DNA of 12,167 nt from contig JAUPVL010000032.1 in the NCBI GenBank assembly GCA_030917065.1, positions 1 to 12,167 of the forward strand, given 5' to 3'. Below the pieces are notes generated by a model. The model ran no database searches and was not told the DNA's origin. It was given only the letters and a program-made list of their open reading frames with translations. Shown here piece by piece: positions 1 to 6,375 of the stretch. The first letter of the stretch is position 1, and every line of letters begins with the position of its first letter. A program made the translations under genes and the position numbers. This DNA comes from Patescibacteria group bacterium (GTDB lineage: Bacteria > Patescibacteriota > Saccharimonadia > CAILAD01 > BJGX01).

Positions 1-1
1 A

Positions 2-814
2 TCAGGTCATGTCAGCAGCTAGTAGCATGGCTCCTACCAGTGGTGCAGTCTCTACAAATACTGCTTTTTTGATAGGTGGTAGGGGATACAGTGGCTTGAA
101 TCCGTGAAGTTGCTTGAGTAAGGGCTTGTGAAATCTTTTGTAGTGCACTGCCACGCCTCCACCAATCACTACACAATCAGGGTTGACTATGCATATCATG
201 TTGTAGATACCTATTGCTAACTCGGAGGCGATAGTCTTCCAGTGTTTGGGGTCTTTTATCATACTGGGAGACTTTCGATAGTAGTATTCTATTGCTCTGC
301 CACTAGTTGCATGAGAAAAATTTTTGATCTCTGTCGGACTATATGCTACTATCATAGATCCGCTCTCGGGATTATTTGGTCCAGGCAGTGGCTTGCCATG
401 CACTATGATACTGTTACCTATGCCTGTGGACACAGTGATGTATAGCACAACGCCATAATTCCTACCTGCACCTACTCTAGCTTCGGCAATTCCAGCTGCA
501 GTGGCGTCGTGCTCGAAGGCTACCTTGCAGCCAAAATGTTTTTGTAAGGGCGATACAATACGCAAATTTTTCCACGGGATATTGTGAGGTGCACCGATAG
601 TTCCTCGAGTCTTATTGATAGGTGCGGGAGAACATACGCCAATAGCGTCTACTTGGCTTATGCCTACAAGCTTGTGAATGTTTTCTATTATAGACTCTAC
701 TACCACCCTTTGATTCTTGGGTGTAGCAAAGTCTATAGAGTCCTCTATGTGGTCACCTATTCGGGAGTACCCGACTCGTATTTTTGAGCCACCTATGTCT
801 ACTGCTACTATCAT
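2..814 (-). CDS. ROK-family sugar kinase-like protein lacking the usual zinc motif
   Basis: Probable ATP-dependent sugar kinase, or a regulator derived from one, of the ROK family (270 aa; typical members are about 290-320 aa). The N-terminal phosphate-binding motif DIGGSK is at residues 6-11. The sugar and catalytic segment EHDATAA is at 101-107, with D103 in the place of the usual catalytic Asp. A second phosphate loop, STGIG, is at 129-133, and a C-terminal VVIGGGVA segment is at 215-222. The family's ExGH motif appears as ESGS (150-153), so the His is replaced by Ser. The CxCGxxGCxE zinc loop that should follow is absent, and the sequence passes straight to the conserved ATSGRAIE stretch (169-176). 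No DNA-binding domain is present, so a kinase is more likely than a NagC/XylR-type repressor. The substrate cannot be told. The ATG at 814 has no Shine-Dalgarno but has a -10 box 7 nt upstream. It is divergent from the gene at 913. Confidence 0.85.
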   Translation of the reverse strand: MIVAVDIGGSKIRVGYSRIGDHIEDSIDFATPKNQRVVVESIIENIHKLVGISQVDAIGVCSPAPINKTRGTIGAPHNIPWKNLRIVSPLQKHFGCKVAFEHDATAAGIAEARVGAGRNYGVVLYITVSTGIGNSIIVHGKPLPGPNNPESGSMIVAYSPTEIKNFSHATSGRAIEYYYRKSPSMIKDPKHWKTIASELAIGIYNMICIVNPDCVVIGGGVAVHYKRFHKPLLKQLHGFKPLYPLPPIKKAVFVETAPLVGAMLLAADMT

Positions 815-821
815 AGGTCTA

Positions 822-850
822 ATCTTACATCAAAAACATAAGTTTTTTAA
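822..850 (-). promoter_or_regulatory. Promoter of the ROK kinase gene, probably leaderless
   Basis: On the minus strand a TTAAAA -35 (845-850) and a TAAGAT -10 (822-827) are separated by 17 nt. The -10 ends 7 nt before the ATG at 814, so transcription should start at or within a couple of bases of the start codon. The hexamers match consensus only moderately (4/6 and 5/6). Its -35 overlaps the left arm of the inverted repeat at 848-878. Confidence 0.5.
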
Positions 851-878
851 GGCTTGAGCGATGGTGCAAAAAGCCTTA
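848..878. repeat. Perfect 8-bp inverted repeat between divergent promoters (operator candidate)
   Basis: TAAGGCTT at 848-855 and AAGCCTTA at 871-878 are perfect inverted repeats with a 15-bp spacer. The half-sites are 23 bp apart centre to centre, about two helical turns. The left arm overlaps the -35 of the leftward promoter (845-850) and the start of the rightward -35 (854-859). The right arm runs into the rightward -10 (877-882). A dimeric repressor bound here could block both promoters. As RNA it would be a hairpin with a large loop and no U-tract, so a terminator is unlikely. Confidence 0.5.
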
Positions 879-882
879 TAAT
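854..882 (+). promoter_or_regulatory. Sigma70-type promoter of the anchored surface protein gene
   Basis: TTGAGC (854-859), a 17-nt spacer and a perfect TATAAT (877-882). The predicted start is near 889, giving a leader of about 24 nt that carries the AGGGGG Shine-Dalgarno at 899-904, 8 nt before the GTG at 913. Confidence 0.7.
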
Positions 883-912
883 AGGCATTAAATTAATCAG
901 GGGGCTAAAAAC

Positions 913-1314
913 GTGCGACACGAAACACTTCTCAAGGTCATAATAATAACATTTGCTATCATACTCATCATCTTGGCAACTTTTGTATATGGCAATATCC
1001 AAAGATCCAATCAAAAGAAATCAAACTCAAACAACCAAAACACTGTGCAGACACAAACCAATTCCGAACCAGCCAATGATAATACAGCTACAAATGACAA
1101 ACCTGCAGAAGAAAACAAGTCAAGTGACCAACCTGCACAACAACCATCCACCAATCCCACCCCAACACCGGCTCCTGCACCTCAGCCACCAGCACAGAAT
1201 AGCACTATACCTGCAACCGGTGCTGGTGACGGTGTGATACCTATGACCATATTGTCCGTACTTGGCTATATGTACGTCAAATCAAAAAATAGCAAGCAAA
1301 GTACTCAGTCCTAG
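913..1314 (+). CDS. Small membrane-anchored surface protein with IPATG-type C-terminal signal
   Basis: Not assignable to a named family; the architecture suggests a cell-surface or envelope protein (133 aa). Residues 1-8 are short and charged, and 9-27 form a hydrophobic segment that is a signal anchor or signal peptide. Residues 30-98 are low complexity, first rich in Asn/Gln/Ser/Lys, then Pro/Thr/Ala (about 79-96), as in wall-spanning stalks. The C-terminus has a sorting-like layout: IPATG at 99-103, then GAGD, a hydrophobic stretch (108-122) and a Lys-rich tail (KSKNSK, 123-128). This resembles the PxTG signals on Gram-positive and Saccharibacteria surface proteins, although the first residue is Ile rather than Leu. 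The GTG start is chosen because AGGGGG lies 8 nt upstream and a consensus promoter precedes it. There is no sortase gene in the window. The function is unknown. Confidence 0.75.
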   Translation: MRHETLLKVIIITFAIILIILATFVYGNIQRSNQKKSNSNNQNTVQTQTNSEPANDNTATNDKPAEENKSSDQPAQQPSTNPTPTPAPAPQPPAQNSTIPATGAGDGVIPMTILSVLGYMYVKSKNSKQSTQS

Positions 1315-1332
1315 TTACTATTCCTGGACATC

Positions 1333-1361
1333 TTTACAAATAGTAATATTTCAGATATAGT
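1333..1361 (+). promoter_or_regulatory. Promoter of the rpsA-ylxR-infB-rbfA operon
   Basis: TTTACA (1333-1338), a 17-nt spacer and TATAGT (1356-1361); each hexamer matches consensus at 5 of 6 positions. The predicted start near 1368 gives a leader of about 120 nt before the rpsA ATG. A weaker alternative lies closer to the gene (TTTCAA at 1389-1394, TATAAA at 1412-1417, also 17 nt apart); if used, it would start inside the leader hairpin. Confidence 0.65.
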
Positions 1362-1417
1362 ATAGGTAGTTTATTTCGCACGATTATCTTTCAAGATATT
1401 GATGTGAAAACTATAAA

Positions 1418-1457
1418 TGCTCTGCTCAAACTATCTACTGATACTGTTTGAAGAGTA
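1418..1457 (+). promoter_or_regulatory. Long hairpin in the rpsA 5' leader
   Basis: The leader folds into one stem in three stacked blocks: 1420-1423 with 1452-1455 (4 bp), 1426-1431 with 1446-1451 (6 bp) and 1432-1435 with 1440-1443 (4 bp), closed by a TACT loop. There are two 2-nt bulges, GC at 1424-1425 on the left strand and CT at 1444-1445 on the right. A G-U and a U-A pair can extend the base to 1418/1457. The Shine-Dalgarno AAGGAG (1470-1475) lies 12 nt beyond the stem. No U-tract follows, so this is not an intrinsic terminator. By analogy with ribosomal-protein leaders it may be a control element, possibly for autogenous repression by S1; that is inference. Confidence 0.55.
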
Positions 1458-1486
1458 AATCTATACACTAAGGAGAAAATTAAATA

Positions 1487-2656
1487 ATGACAAACAATCA
1501 ACCAGACATGGCTGAGCTATTGAAATCTGTAGATATAGCTCCGCTACAAAAAAACGATACAGTAGAAGGAAGCATCATCAGCTTAGAAAAGCACGAAGTA
1601 TGGCTAGACCTAGGAGCACAAGGAACCGGGCTAGTTGTAGGACGCGAGCTTGAACAAGCTACCAAAGGCCTCAAGGCCGGCGATGTGATGAGCGCAACTG
1701 TTATAGAGGCCGAGTCTCCAGAAGGCTATCCTATCTTGAGCCTTCGTAAAGTAGCAAGGGAAAAAGGATGGGAAGTATTGGACGAGAGATTTAAGACTAA
1801 AGAATCTTTTGGTATTGTTCCTTTTGATGCAAACAAGGGCGGGCTCTTGATAGAAGTTGAAGGTGTGCGTGGATTTTTACCGGTGTCACAGCTCTCGGCA
1901 GAAAATTATCCAAGAGTGACCGGAGCCGACAAGGACGAAATACTACACAGGCTCAATCAACTGATTGGTCGAACACTTATGGTAAGAATACTGGATCTTG
2001 ATAGATCAGCCAACAAATTAATAGTCTCAGAAAAGGAAGCTCAGAGAGAATTTACCGAAGGAAGAATTTCCAATCTCAAAGTCGGTGAGAAGGTAGAAGG
2101 TATAGTGACTGGAGTAGTGGACTTTGGAGTGTTTGTAAACGTAGATGGCGTAGAAGGACTAGTACATATATCCGAAATAGCTTGGGATAGGGTTGATAAT
2201 CCTAGCAAGTATGTCAAAGTAGGTCAGACTATCAAGGCTCTTATCATCGCGATTGATCAAGACAAACTATCGCTCTCTATGAAGCAATTGACTAAAGATC
2301 CTTGGACAGAGGAAGTATCAAAATACAAACAGGGCGATACTATCGAAGGAACTATCACACGCATCACTCCTTTCGGGGCGTTTGTGCAGATATCACCAAC
2401 TACAGAAGCTCTCGTGCATATCTCAGAGCTTAGTGAGGAACATGTAGCCGATCCAAATACACTAGTAAGTGTAGGCGAGAAAAAGAATTTTAGAATCATT
2501 GCGATAGATGCTGAGCAACACAAGCTATCTCTTAGTCTCAAGCAAGATGCAAAAAGTGCCAAATCTAGTGCATCAAAAACAGATAAAAAAGAAGACACTG
2601 GTGAAGCCAAAAAATCAAAATCAGTAAAGCCAAAGACTGAAAAAGAGAAGGAGTAG
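1487..2656 (+). CDS. rpsA: 30S ribosomal protein S1 (four S1 RNA-binding domains)
   Basis: RNA-binding protein of the ribosomal S1 family, expected to hold mRNA on the 30S subunit during initiation. It has 389 aa and four S1 (OB-fold) repeats at about 22-88, 105-183, 198-268 and 281-353. Repeats 3 and 4 are the most canonical, with GxVxxxxxFGxFV and EGLVHISE/EALVHISE signatures. Repeat 2 has the degenerate GVRGFLPVSQLS form. A Lys/Ser/Glu-rich disordered tail follows (354-389). E. coli S1 has six domains; four-domain forms are common in Gram-positive and reduced genomes. The ATG has AAGGAG 11 nt upstream. It is the first gene of the operon with ylxR, infB and rbfA, in the place where nusA usually stands. 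It lacks NusA's N-terminal domain and KH domains, so it is not NusA. Confidence 0.92.
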   Translation: MTNNQPDMAELLKSVDIAPLQKNDTVEGSIISLEKHEVWLDLGAQGTGLVVGRELEQATKGLKAGDVMSATVIEAESPEGYPILSLRKVAREKGWEVLDERFKTKESFGIVPFDANKGGLLIEVEGVRGFLPVSQLSAENYPRVTGADKDEILHRLNQLIGRTLMVRILDLDRSANKLIVSEKEAQREFTEGRISNLKVGEKVEGIVTGVVDFGVFVNVDGVEGLVHISEIAWDRVDNPSKYVKVGQTIKALIIAIDQDKLSLSMKQLTKDPWTEEVSKYKQGDTIEGTITRITPFGAFVQISPTTEALVHISELSEEHVADPNTLVSVGEKKNFRIIAIDAEQHKLSLSLKQDAKSAKSSASKTDKKEDTGEAKKSKSVKPKTEKEKE

Positions 2657-2662
2657 TACCTA

Positions 2663-2878
2663 GTGGTTACTTTGCACAAACCAGTAAGAATGTGTGTAAG
2701 TTGCCGAGAACGCAAAGACAAGTCTCAGCTTAGTAGATATACTATTCAATCAGGCACATTGACTGAAGACAAGAATCATAATCAGCAAACTCGCGGGATA
2801 TATATATGTTCAACACAGTGCCTAGAGAATTATTCCAAACGTAAATCGAAATCGAAAAAGAAAGGTAAACAGCAATGA
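2663..2878 (+). CDS. ylxR: YlxR/RnpM family RNA-binding protein with four cysteines
   Basis: Small basic protein (71 aa) of the YlxR (DUF448) family, always found near infB; the B. subtilis member (RnpM) is reported to bind and modulate RNase P RNA. It has the family's RxCVxC start (R9-M-C11-V-S-C14), a central LSRYT strand and the TRGIYIC segment (43-49), which matches the usual GRGAYVC. Four cysteines form CxxC (11, 14) and CxxxC (49, 53), which could bind zinc. The C-terminus is Lys-rich (59-69). It is a little shorter than typical members (about 80-100 aa). The GTG start is chosen because GAAGGAG (2647-2653, inside the end of rpsA) sits 9 nt upstream; the next ATG (2690) would leave only one residue before the first Cys. 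Its TGA overlaps the infB ATG by 4 bases, implying coupled translation. Confidence 0.85.
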   Translation: MVTLHKPVRMCVSCRERKDKSQLSRYTIQSGTLTEDKNHNQQTRGIYICSTQCLENYSKRKSKSKKKGKQQ

Positions 2879-4665
2879 ACACAGACGAAAACACTACACA
2901 AGACAAAATACTTTTGCCGGCTATTATTACGGTAAGTGATCTAGCCCAGCGGCTTGGTCTAGGCAATGCTCAGGTCGTGAGCGAGCTAATGAAAAATGGC
3001 GTCATGGCCACTGTCAATGAACAAATAGACTATGATACCGCGGAGATAATAGCCCACGAGCTCGGTGTCGAGGTAGACAAAGAGCCGGAAGTAGAGGAGC
3101 AAAGACCTAGTACTGAGAAAAAGAAAGAGGAAGGCACTACGCAAGAGTCTAGTAAACATACCCGCCCGCCGATAGTTGCTGTGATGGGGCACGTGGATCA
3201 CGGCAAGACATCATTGTTGGATGCGTTACGCAAAACCGAAGTAGCCAAGGGTGAAGCCGGAGGCATTACTCAACACATCGGTGCTTATCAGATAGAAAAG
3301 AACAATAGGGTGGTGACATTTTTGGACACGCCCGGGCATGAGGCATTTGCTGCACTTAGAGAACACGGAGCAAAGACCTGTGACGTTGCAATCATTGTTG
3401 TAGCCGCTGATGACGGTGTAAAGCCACAAACTCGCGAGGCTATTGATCACGCGAAAGCAGCCGGAGTATCGATAGTAATTGCTATTAACAAAATAGACAA
3501 ATCCGGCGCTGATCCCAACAGAGTCAAACAAGAGTTGACCGAGATAGGCGTACAACCAGATGACTGGGGCGGAGACATACCCTGTGTAGAAGTTTCAGCT
3601 AAGACAGGGGACAATCTTGATAAGCTAGTAGATGTAGTACTACTGGTAGCAGATATACTTGAGCCCAACGCTGTTTATAGTGGGCTCGCCAATGGTGTTG
3701 TAGTAGAGTCTCATCTAGAGACTGGACGTGGCCCAGTCGTAACTTTGCTATTACAAAATGGCGAGATCAATGTAGGAGACTGGATAGTGGTAGGTAAGAG
3801 CTTTGGTAAGATCAGGAGTCTTGAGAACTATAAAGGCGAGAAGATCAAAAAAGCCACTCCAGCTATGCCGGCCATTATTAGTGGTCTCAAGGAACTTCCA
3901 GTTTTTGGTGATTGGTTCGAAGAAGTTGAAAATGAAAAAATTGCCAAAGACTGGATCAATACACAGACACGCAAAGCTAGCTTTAAGAGTCTGACGAGTC
4001 CCAAGAGTATGAATTCTTCAGATATTACGCGAGCAGTTATAGAAGGCAAGGTCAAAGAATTGGCTGTTCTGGTAAAGGCCGACACACAGGGTTCCTTGGA
4101 ATCACTTGTTAGCTCTCTGGAGTCAGCTGGCAATGAAGAAGTAAGGGTCAAGATCATCAGCTCTGGCATAGGAGATATCACAGAGAGCGATATCAATACC
4201 GCCAATGCAGGTAATGCGATAATACTCGGATTTAACATCAGTATTTCTGCAGCTGTAAATCAATTGGCAAAAAGATCTTCTGTGGACTTCAAGCTATATA
4301 AAATTATCTATGAACTATTAGACGATGTTAGGGATTGGCTAAGTTCGCTTTTGCCACCTGAGATCATTGAGACCGAACACGCCAAGCTAAAAATACTAGG
4401 AGTGTTTAAGACTACCAAAAATCTAGTGATATGTGGTGGTAAAGTACTGAGCGGTAAGATCACTCCTGATCTAGATGTGAAGATTATTTCCAAAAAAGAA
4501 CAAATAGGTACTGGTAAGTTGACAAGCTTACAAAAGAACAAAGAATTGTCCAAAGAAGTGGTAGAGGGTGAAGAATGTGGTTTGAGTATTGAAACTAACA
4601 CCACTATAAGTGAAGGTGATGAAATAGTGTTTTATAGTGTTGAATCAAAGGCGCGCAAACTCTAA
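2875..4665 (+). CDS. infB: Translation initiation factor IF-2
   Basis: GTPase that places fMet-tRNA on the 30S subunit and promotes 50S joining. It has 596 aa against about 890 in E. coli; the shortfall is in the N-terminal region, which keeps a single IF2_N module (about 13-67) and a short charged linker (68-97). The GTPase motifs are intact: G1 GHVDHGKT (105-112), G2 Thr132 in GGITQHIGAY, G3 DTPGH (151-155), G4 NKID (205-208) and G5 SAK (241-243). A beta-barrel domain II follows (GLANGVVVES onward), then domain III and the C-terminal fMet-tRNA-binding barrel, ending in EGDEIVFYSVES. The ATG overlaps the ylxR stop (ATGA). Only a weak AAAGG-like site is present, so translation probably depends on coupling. 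Third gene of the operon. Confidence 0.97.
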   Translation: MNTDENTTQDKILLPAIITVSDLAQRLGLGNAQVVSELMKNGVMATVNEQIDYDTAEIIAHELGVEVDKEPEVEEQRPSTEKKKEEGTTQESSKHTRPPIVAVMGHVDHGKTSLLDALRKTEVAKGEAGGITQHIGAYQIEKNNRVVTFLDTPGHEAFAALREHGAKTCDVAIIVVAADDGVKPQTREAIDHAKAAGVSIVIAINKIDKSGADPNRVKQELTEIGVQPDDWGGDIPCVEVSAKTGDNLDKLVDVVLLVADILEPNAVYSGLANGVVVESHLETGRGPVVTLLLQNGEINVGDWIVVGKSFGKIRSLENYKGEKIKKATPAMPAIISGLKELPVFGDWFEEVENEKIAKDWINTQTRKASFKSLTSPKSMNSSDITRAVIEGKVKELAVLVKADTQGSLESLVSSLESAGNEEVRVKIISSGIGDITESDINTANAGNAIILGFNISISAAVNQLAKRSSVDFKLYKIIYELLDDVRDWLSSLLPPEIIETEHAKLKILGVFKTTKNLVICGGKVLSGKITPDLDVKIISKKEQIGTGKLTSLQKNKELSKEVVEGEECGLSIETNTTISEGDEIVFYSVESKARKL

Positions 4666-4671
4666 TCTACT

Positions 4672-5001
4672 ATGCTAGATAATACTCGCAAACTCAATAA
4701 GTTATCTTCTATCCTATCGACTCTAGCTGCGGATTTTTTCAAAACACAAACGAATTATAGGCCAGGAATAATTACTGTGACCGGTGTAGATGTTAGCCCA
4801 GATAAGTCGCATAGTATCGTGTGGGTGTCGCTTATCAATGTCGATCAGTTTGTGTTTGAGAAGCAGACTCCTGAGATACAAAAAAAACTACGCAAATATA
4901 TAAGCGTCAATCAAAATTTTAGATATACACCCAATATCAATATCAGAATAGACAATAGTACTGAAGAAATTCAAAAAATCAATAAACTGCTGCAAGAATA
5001 A
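4672..5001 (+). CDS. rbfA: Ribosome-binding factor A
   Basis: Small KH-fold protein (109 aa) that binds the 30S subunit near the 5' end of 16S rRNA during late maturation. Recognisable features are an N-terminal helix (about 5-24), the conserved strand IITVTGVDVSPDKSHSIVWVS (38-58), a central charged helix around 68-77, then FRYTPNINIRIDNS (82-95), which matches the family's RYTPxLxFxxDxS, and a C-terminal helix ending IQKINKLL. The length is normal. It starts 6 nt after infB with no good Shine-Dalgarno, so it is probably coupled to infB. The infB-rbfA adjacency is classic; truB, the usual next gene, is missing and a response regulator with its own promoter follows. Sequence identity to well-studied RbfA looks low, and context adds much to the call. 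Confidence 0.85.
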   Translation: MLDNTRKLNKLSSILSTLAADFFKTQTNYRPGIITVTGVDVSPDKSHSIVWVSLINVDQFVFEKQTPEIQKKLRKYISVNQNFRYTPNINIRIDNSTEEIQKINKLLQE

Positions 5002-5016
5002 TATACTCTTAAATAC

Positions 5017-5045
5017 TTGTAAACGCTTATTTGTAAGAATATACT
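5017..5045 (+). promoter_or_regulatory. Promoter of the response regulator gene, probably leaderless
   Basis: TTGTAA (5017-5022), a 17-nt spacer and TATACT (5040-5045). The -10 ends 7 nt before the ATG at 5053, and there is no correctly placed Shine-Dalgarno, so the mRNA should begin at or next to the start codon. A second TTGTAA copy (5031-5036) lies in the spacer. The region at 11656-11690 has a similar arrangement. Confidence 0.6.
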
Positions 5046-5052
5046 TATAGGT

Positions 5053-5421
5053 ATGAGCAAAGTAGTGCTTCTAGTAGAAGACAACGATTTTATCCGCAAT
5101 ATGTATCAACTCAAGCTAGCAAAAGCTGACTTGACCGTTATAGAAGCTATAGACGGCAGAATGGCATTGGAGCGAATTACAGCCCAAAAGCCAGACCTGG
5201 TATTACTAGATCTAATGATGCCAAACGTAGGTGGCCTAGAAGTACTCAGGGACCTAAAGAAGCAGGGGATGCTACCTGACCTACCTGTAATTGTTCTGAC
5301 AAATGTCATGGATCCCCAAACAATTGACCAGGCCAAGGAGCTTGGCGCCAAGGACTATATAGTCAAGACCGATCTCACACCAAGTCAAGTAATAGACAAA
5401 CTCAAGCCATTTATTAAATAA
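5053..5421 (+). CDS. Single-domain response regulator (CheY-like receiver)
   Basis: Phosphorylation-dependent signalling protein made only of a receiver domain (122 aa, normal length for the fold). All key residues are present: acidic pair E9/D10 for Mg2+, phospho-acceptor D53 in LVLLDLMMP, switch residue T83 in VIVLTN, and K105 in DYIVKTD. There is no output domain, so it must act by protein contact or as a phosphorelay intermediate. No histidine kinase is encoded nearby, and the partner is unknown. It follows rbfA by 51 nt but has its own promoter, so it is probably not an obligate part of the translation operon. It converges with fmt, the stops being 21 nt apart without an evident terminator hairpin. 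Confidence 0.92.
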   Translation: MSKVVLLVEDNDFIRNMYQLKLAKADLTVIEAIDGRMALERITAQKPDLVLLDLMMPNVGGLEVLRDLKKQGMLPDLPVIVLTNVMDPQTIDQAKELGAKDYIVKTDLTPSQVIDKLKPFIK

Positions 5422-5442
5422 GGTGATACAGAGTACAATCCA

Positions 5443-6375
5443 CTAACTTAGTATGTTTTTGTATCCGTTGACAAAACTCTTGGCATCCATCGGTTTCTTA
5501 CCACTCACTTGAATACTGAATATCTCAATACTGGATTCATTACAACCCAATATTAGTTTGTTATCGGCAAAGATTAGCTCGCCTGGTTTTGTTTTTATAT
5601 TAGACATAGTAGCTTCCAGTACGACTAAGTCCATGCCCTGATGCGATAGATGGCTTTTGGGCCAGCCTGCATATGCACGAATCTGTCTGAGTATTTTATC
5701 TGCAGACATATCGGAGTCTATGTTGCCATCTTGTTTGGATATTTTTTTACAAATAGTAGCCTTTCCCTTTTGGGGTATTGGCTTGAGATCGCCATTTATA
5801 ATAGAGTCCAAGTTTTTCATTAGAAGCTCAGCGCCCTTGAGGCTCAAGGCTTTGGCGATATCATCCTTTGTTTCAGTACCACTAAGTTGCAACTTTTCTT
5901 GAGCATATACGGGCCCAGCGTCCATTGCACTACTCAGCTGCATTATTGACACTCCTGTCGTATTTGAACCATCTAATATAGCTGCTTCAATGGGTGTAGA
6001 ACCACGATATTTCGGCAGTAGAGATGGATGTATATTGACTATTCCATGCGCAAAGTGATCAATAATAGATTGGGGTACAATTTTGCCATACGCTACCAGT
6101 ATACCTACGCTAGCAGGTAGTTTTTGTAGTATTTCAACAAGCTCTGTTTGTGAATATTGATTATAGAAGGGGATGTTGTTTTCTTTGGCAAAATCTTCAA
6201 TCTCAAAGTGTTGGTTGCGATTCTTAGACTGTTCAGATCCTTTGTTTGGTGAAAAAACTGCATCTATTATATAGCCACTAGTAAGCAGTAGGTTGGCAGT
6301 AGGTAACTCTGTGCCTTTTATGCCGGTGGCGATCCGCTCATTTCCAAAAAAAACTACAGATGGCTTTTTCATCAT
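5443..6375 (-). CDS. fmt: Methionyl-tRNA formyltransferase
   Basis: Transfers a formyl group from 10-formyl-tetrahydrofolate to Met-tRNA(fMet), giving the initiator used by IF-2. It has 310 aa, normal for the family. The N-terminal Rossmann-like catalytic domain carries N114 and H116 in NIHPSLLP and the SLLPKYRG loop (118-125). D152 in MDAGPVY (151-157) completes the usual Asn/His/Asp catalytic set. A C-terminal OB-like tRNA-binding domain follows from about residue 205 (ICKKISKQDG, then AYAGWP). The ATG at 6375 overlaps the def stop by 4 bases (ATGA). A second ATG follows at once (6372), and either could serve. No Shine-Dalgarno is visible, consistent with coupling. Last gene of priA-def-fmt. 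Confidence 0.96.
   Translation of the reverse strand: MMKKPSVVFFGNERIATGIKGTELPTANLLLTSGYIIDAVFSPNKGSEQSKNRNQHFEIEDFAKENNIPFYNQYSQTELVEILQKLPASVGILVAYGKIVPQSIIDHFAHGIVNIHPSLLPKYRGSTPIEAAILDGSNTTGVSIMQLSSAMDAGPVYAQEKLQLSGTETKDDIAKALSLKGAELLMKNLDSIINGDLKPIPQKGKATICKKISKQDGNIDSDMSADKILRQIRAYAGWPKSHLSHQGMDLVVLEATMSNIKTKPGELIFADNKLILGCNESSIEIFSIQVSGKKPMDAKSFVNGYKNILS

Noticed and set aside
2257..2721. 154-codon open frame on the minus strand opposite the end of rpsA
   Set aside because: It is the complement of Lys/Ser-rich coding sequence, gives a Phe/Ser-rich product with no recognisable domain, and lies wholly against well-supported rpsA and ylxR.
3828..4238. 136-codon minus-strand open frame inside infB
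   Set aside because: infB is continuous and conserved here; the opposite frame has no domain, promoter or ribosome site and is a coding shadow.
5422..5442. Bidirectional terminator between the response regulator and fmt
   Set aside because: I looked for a stem and U-tract in the 21-nt gap and found none; the same holds for the 5-nt gap between secF and the zinc-ribbon gene (11316-11320).
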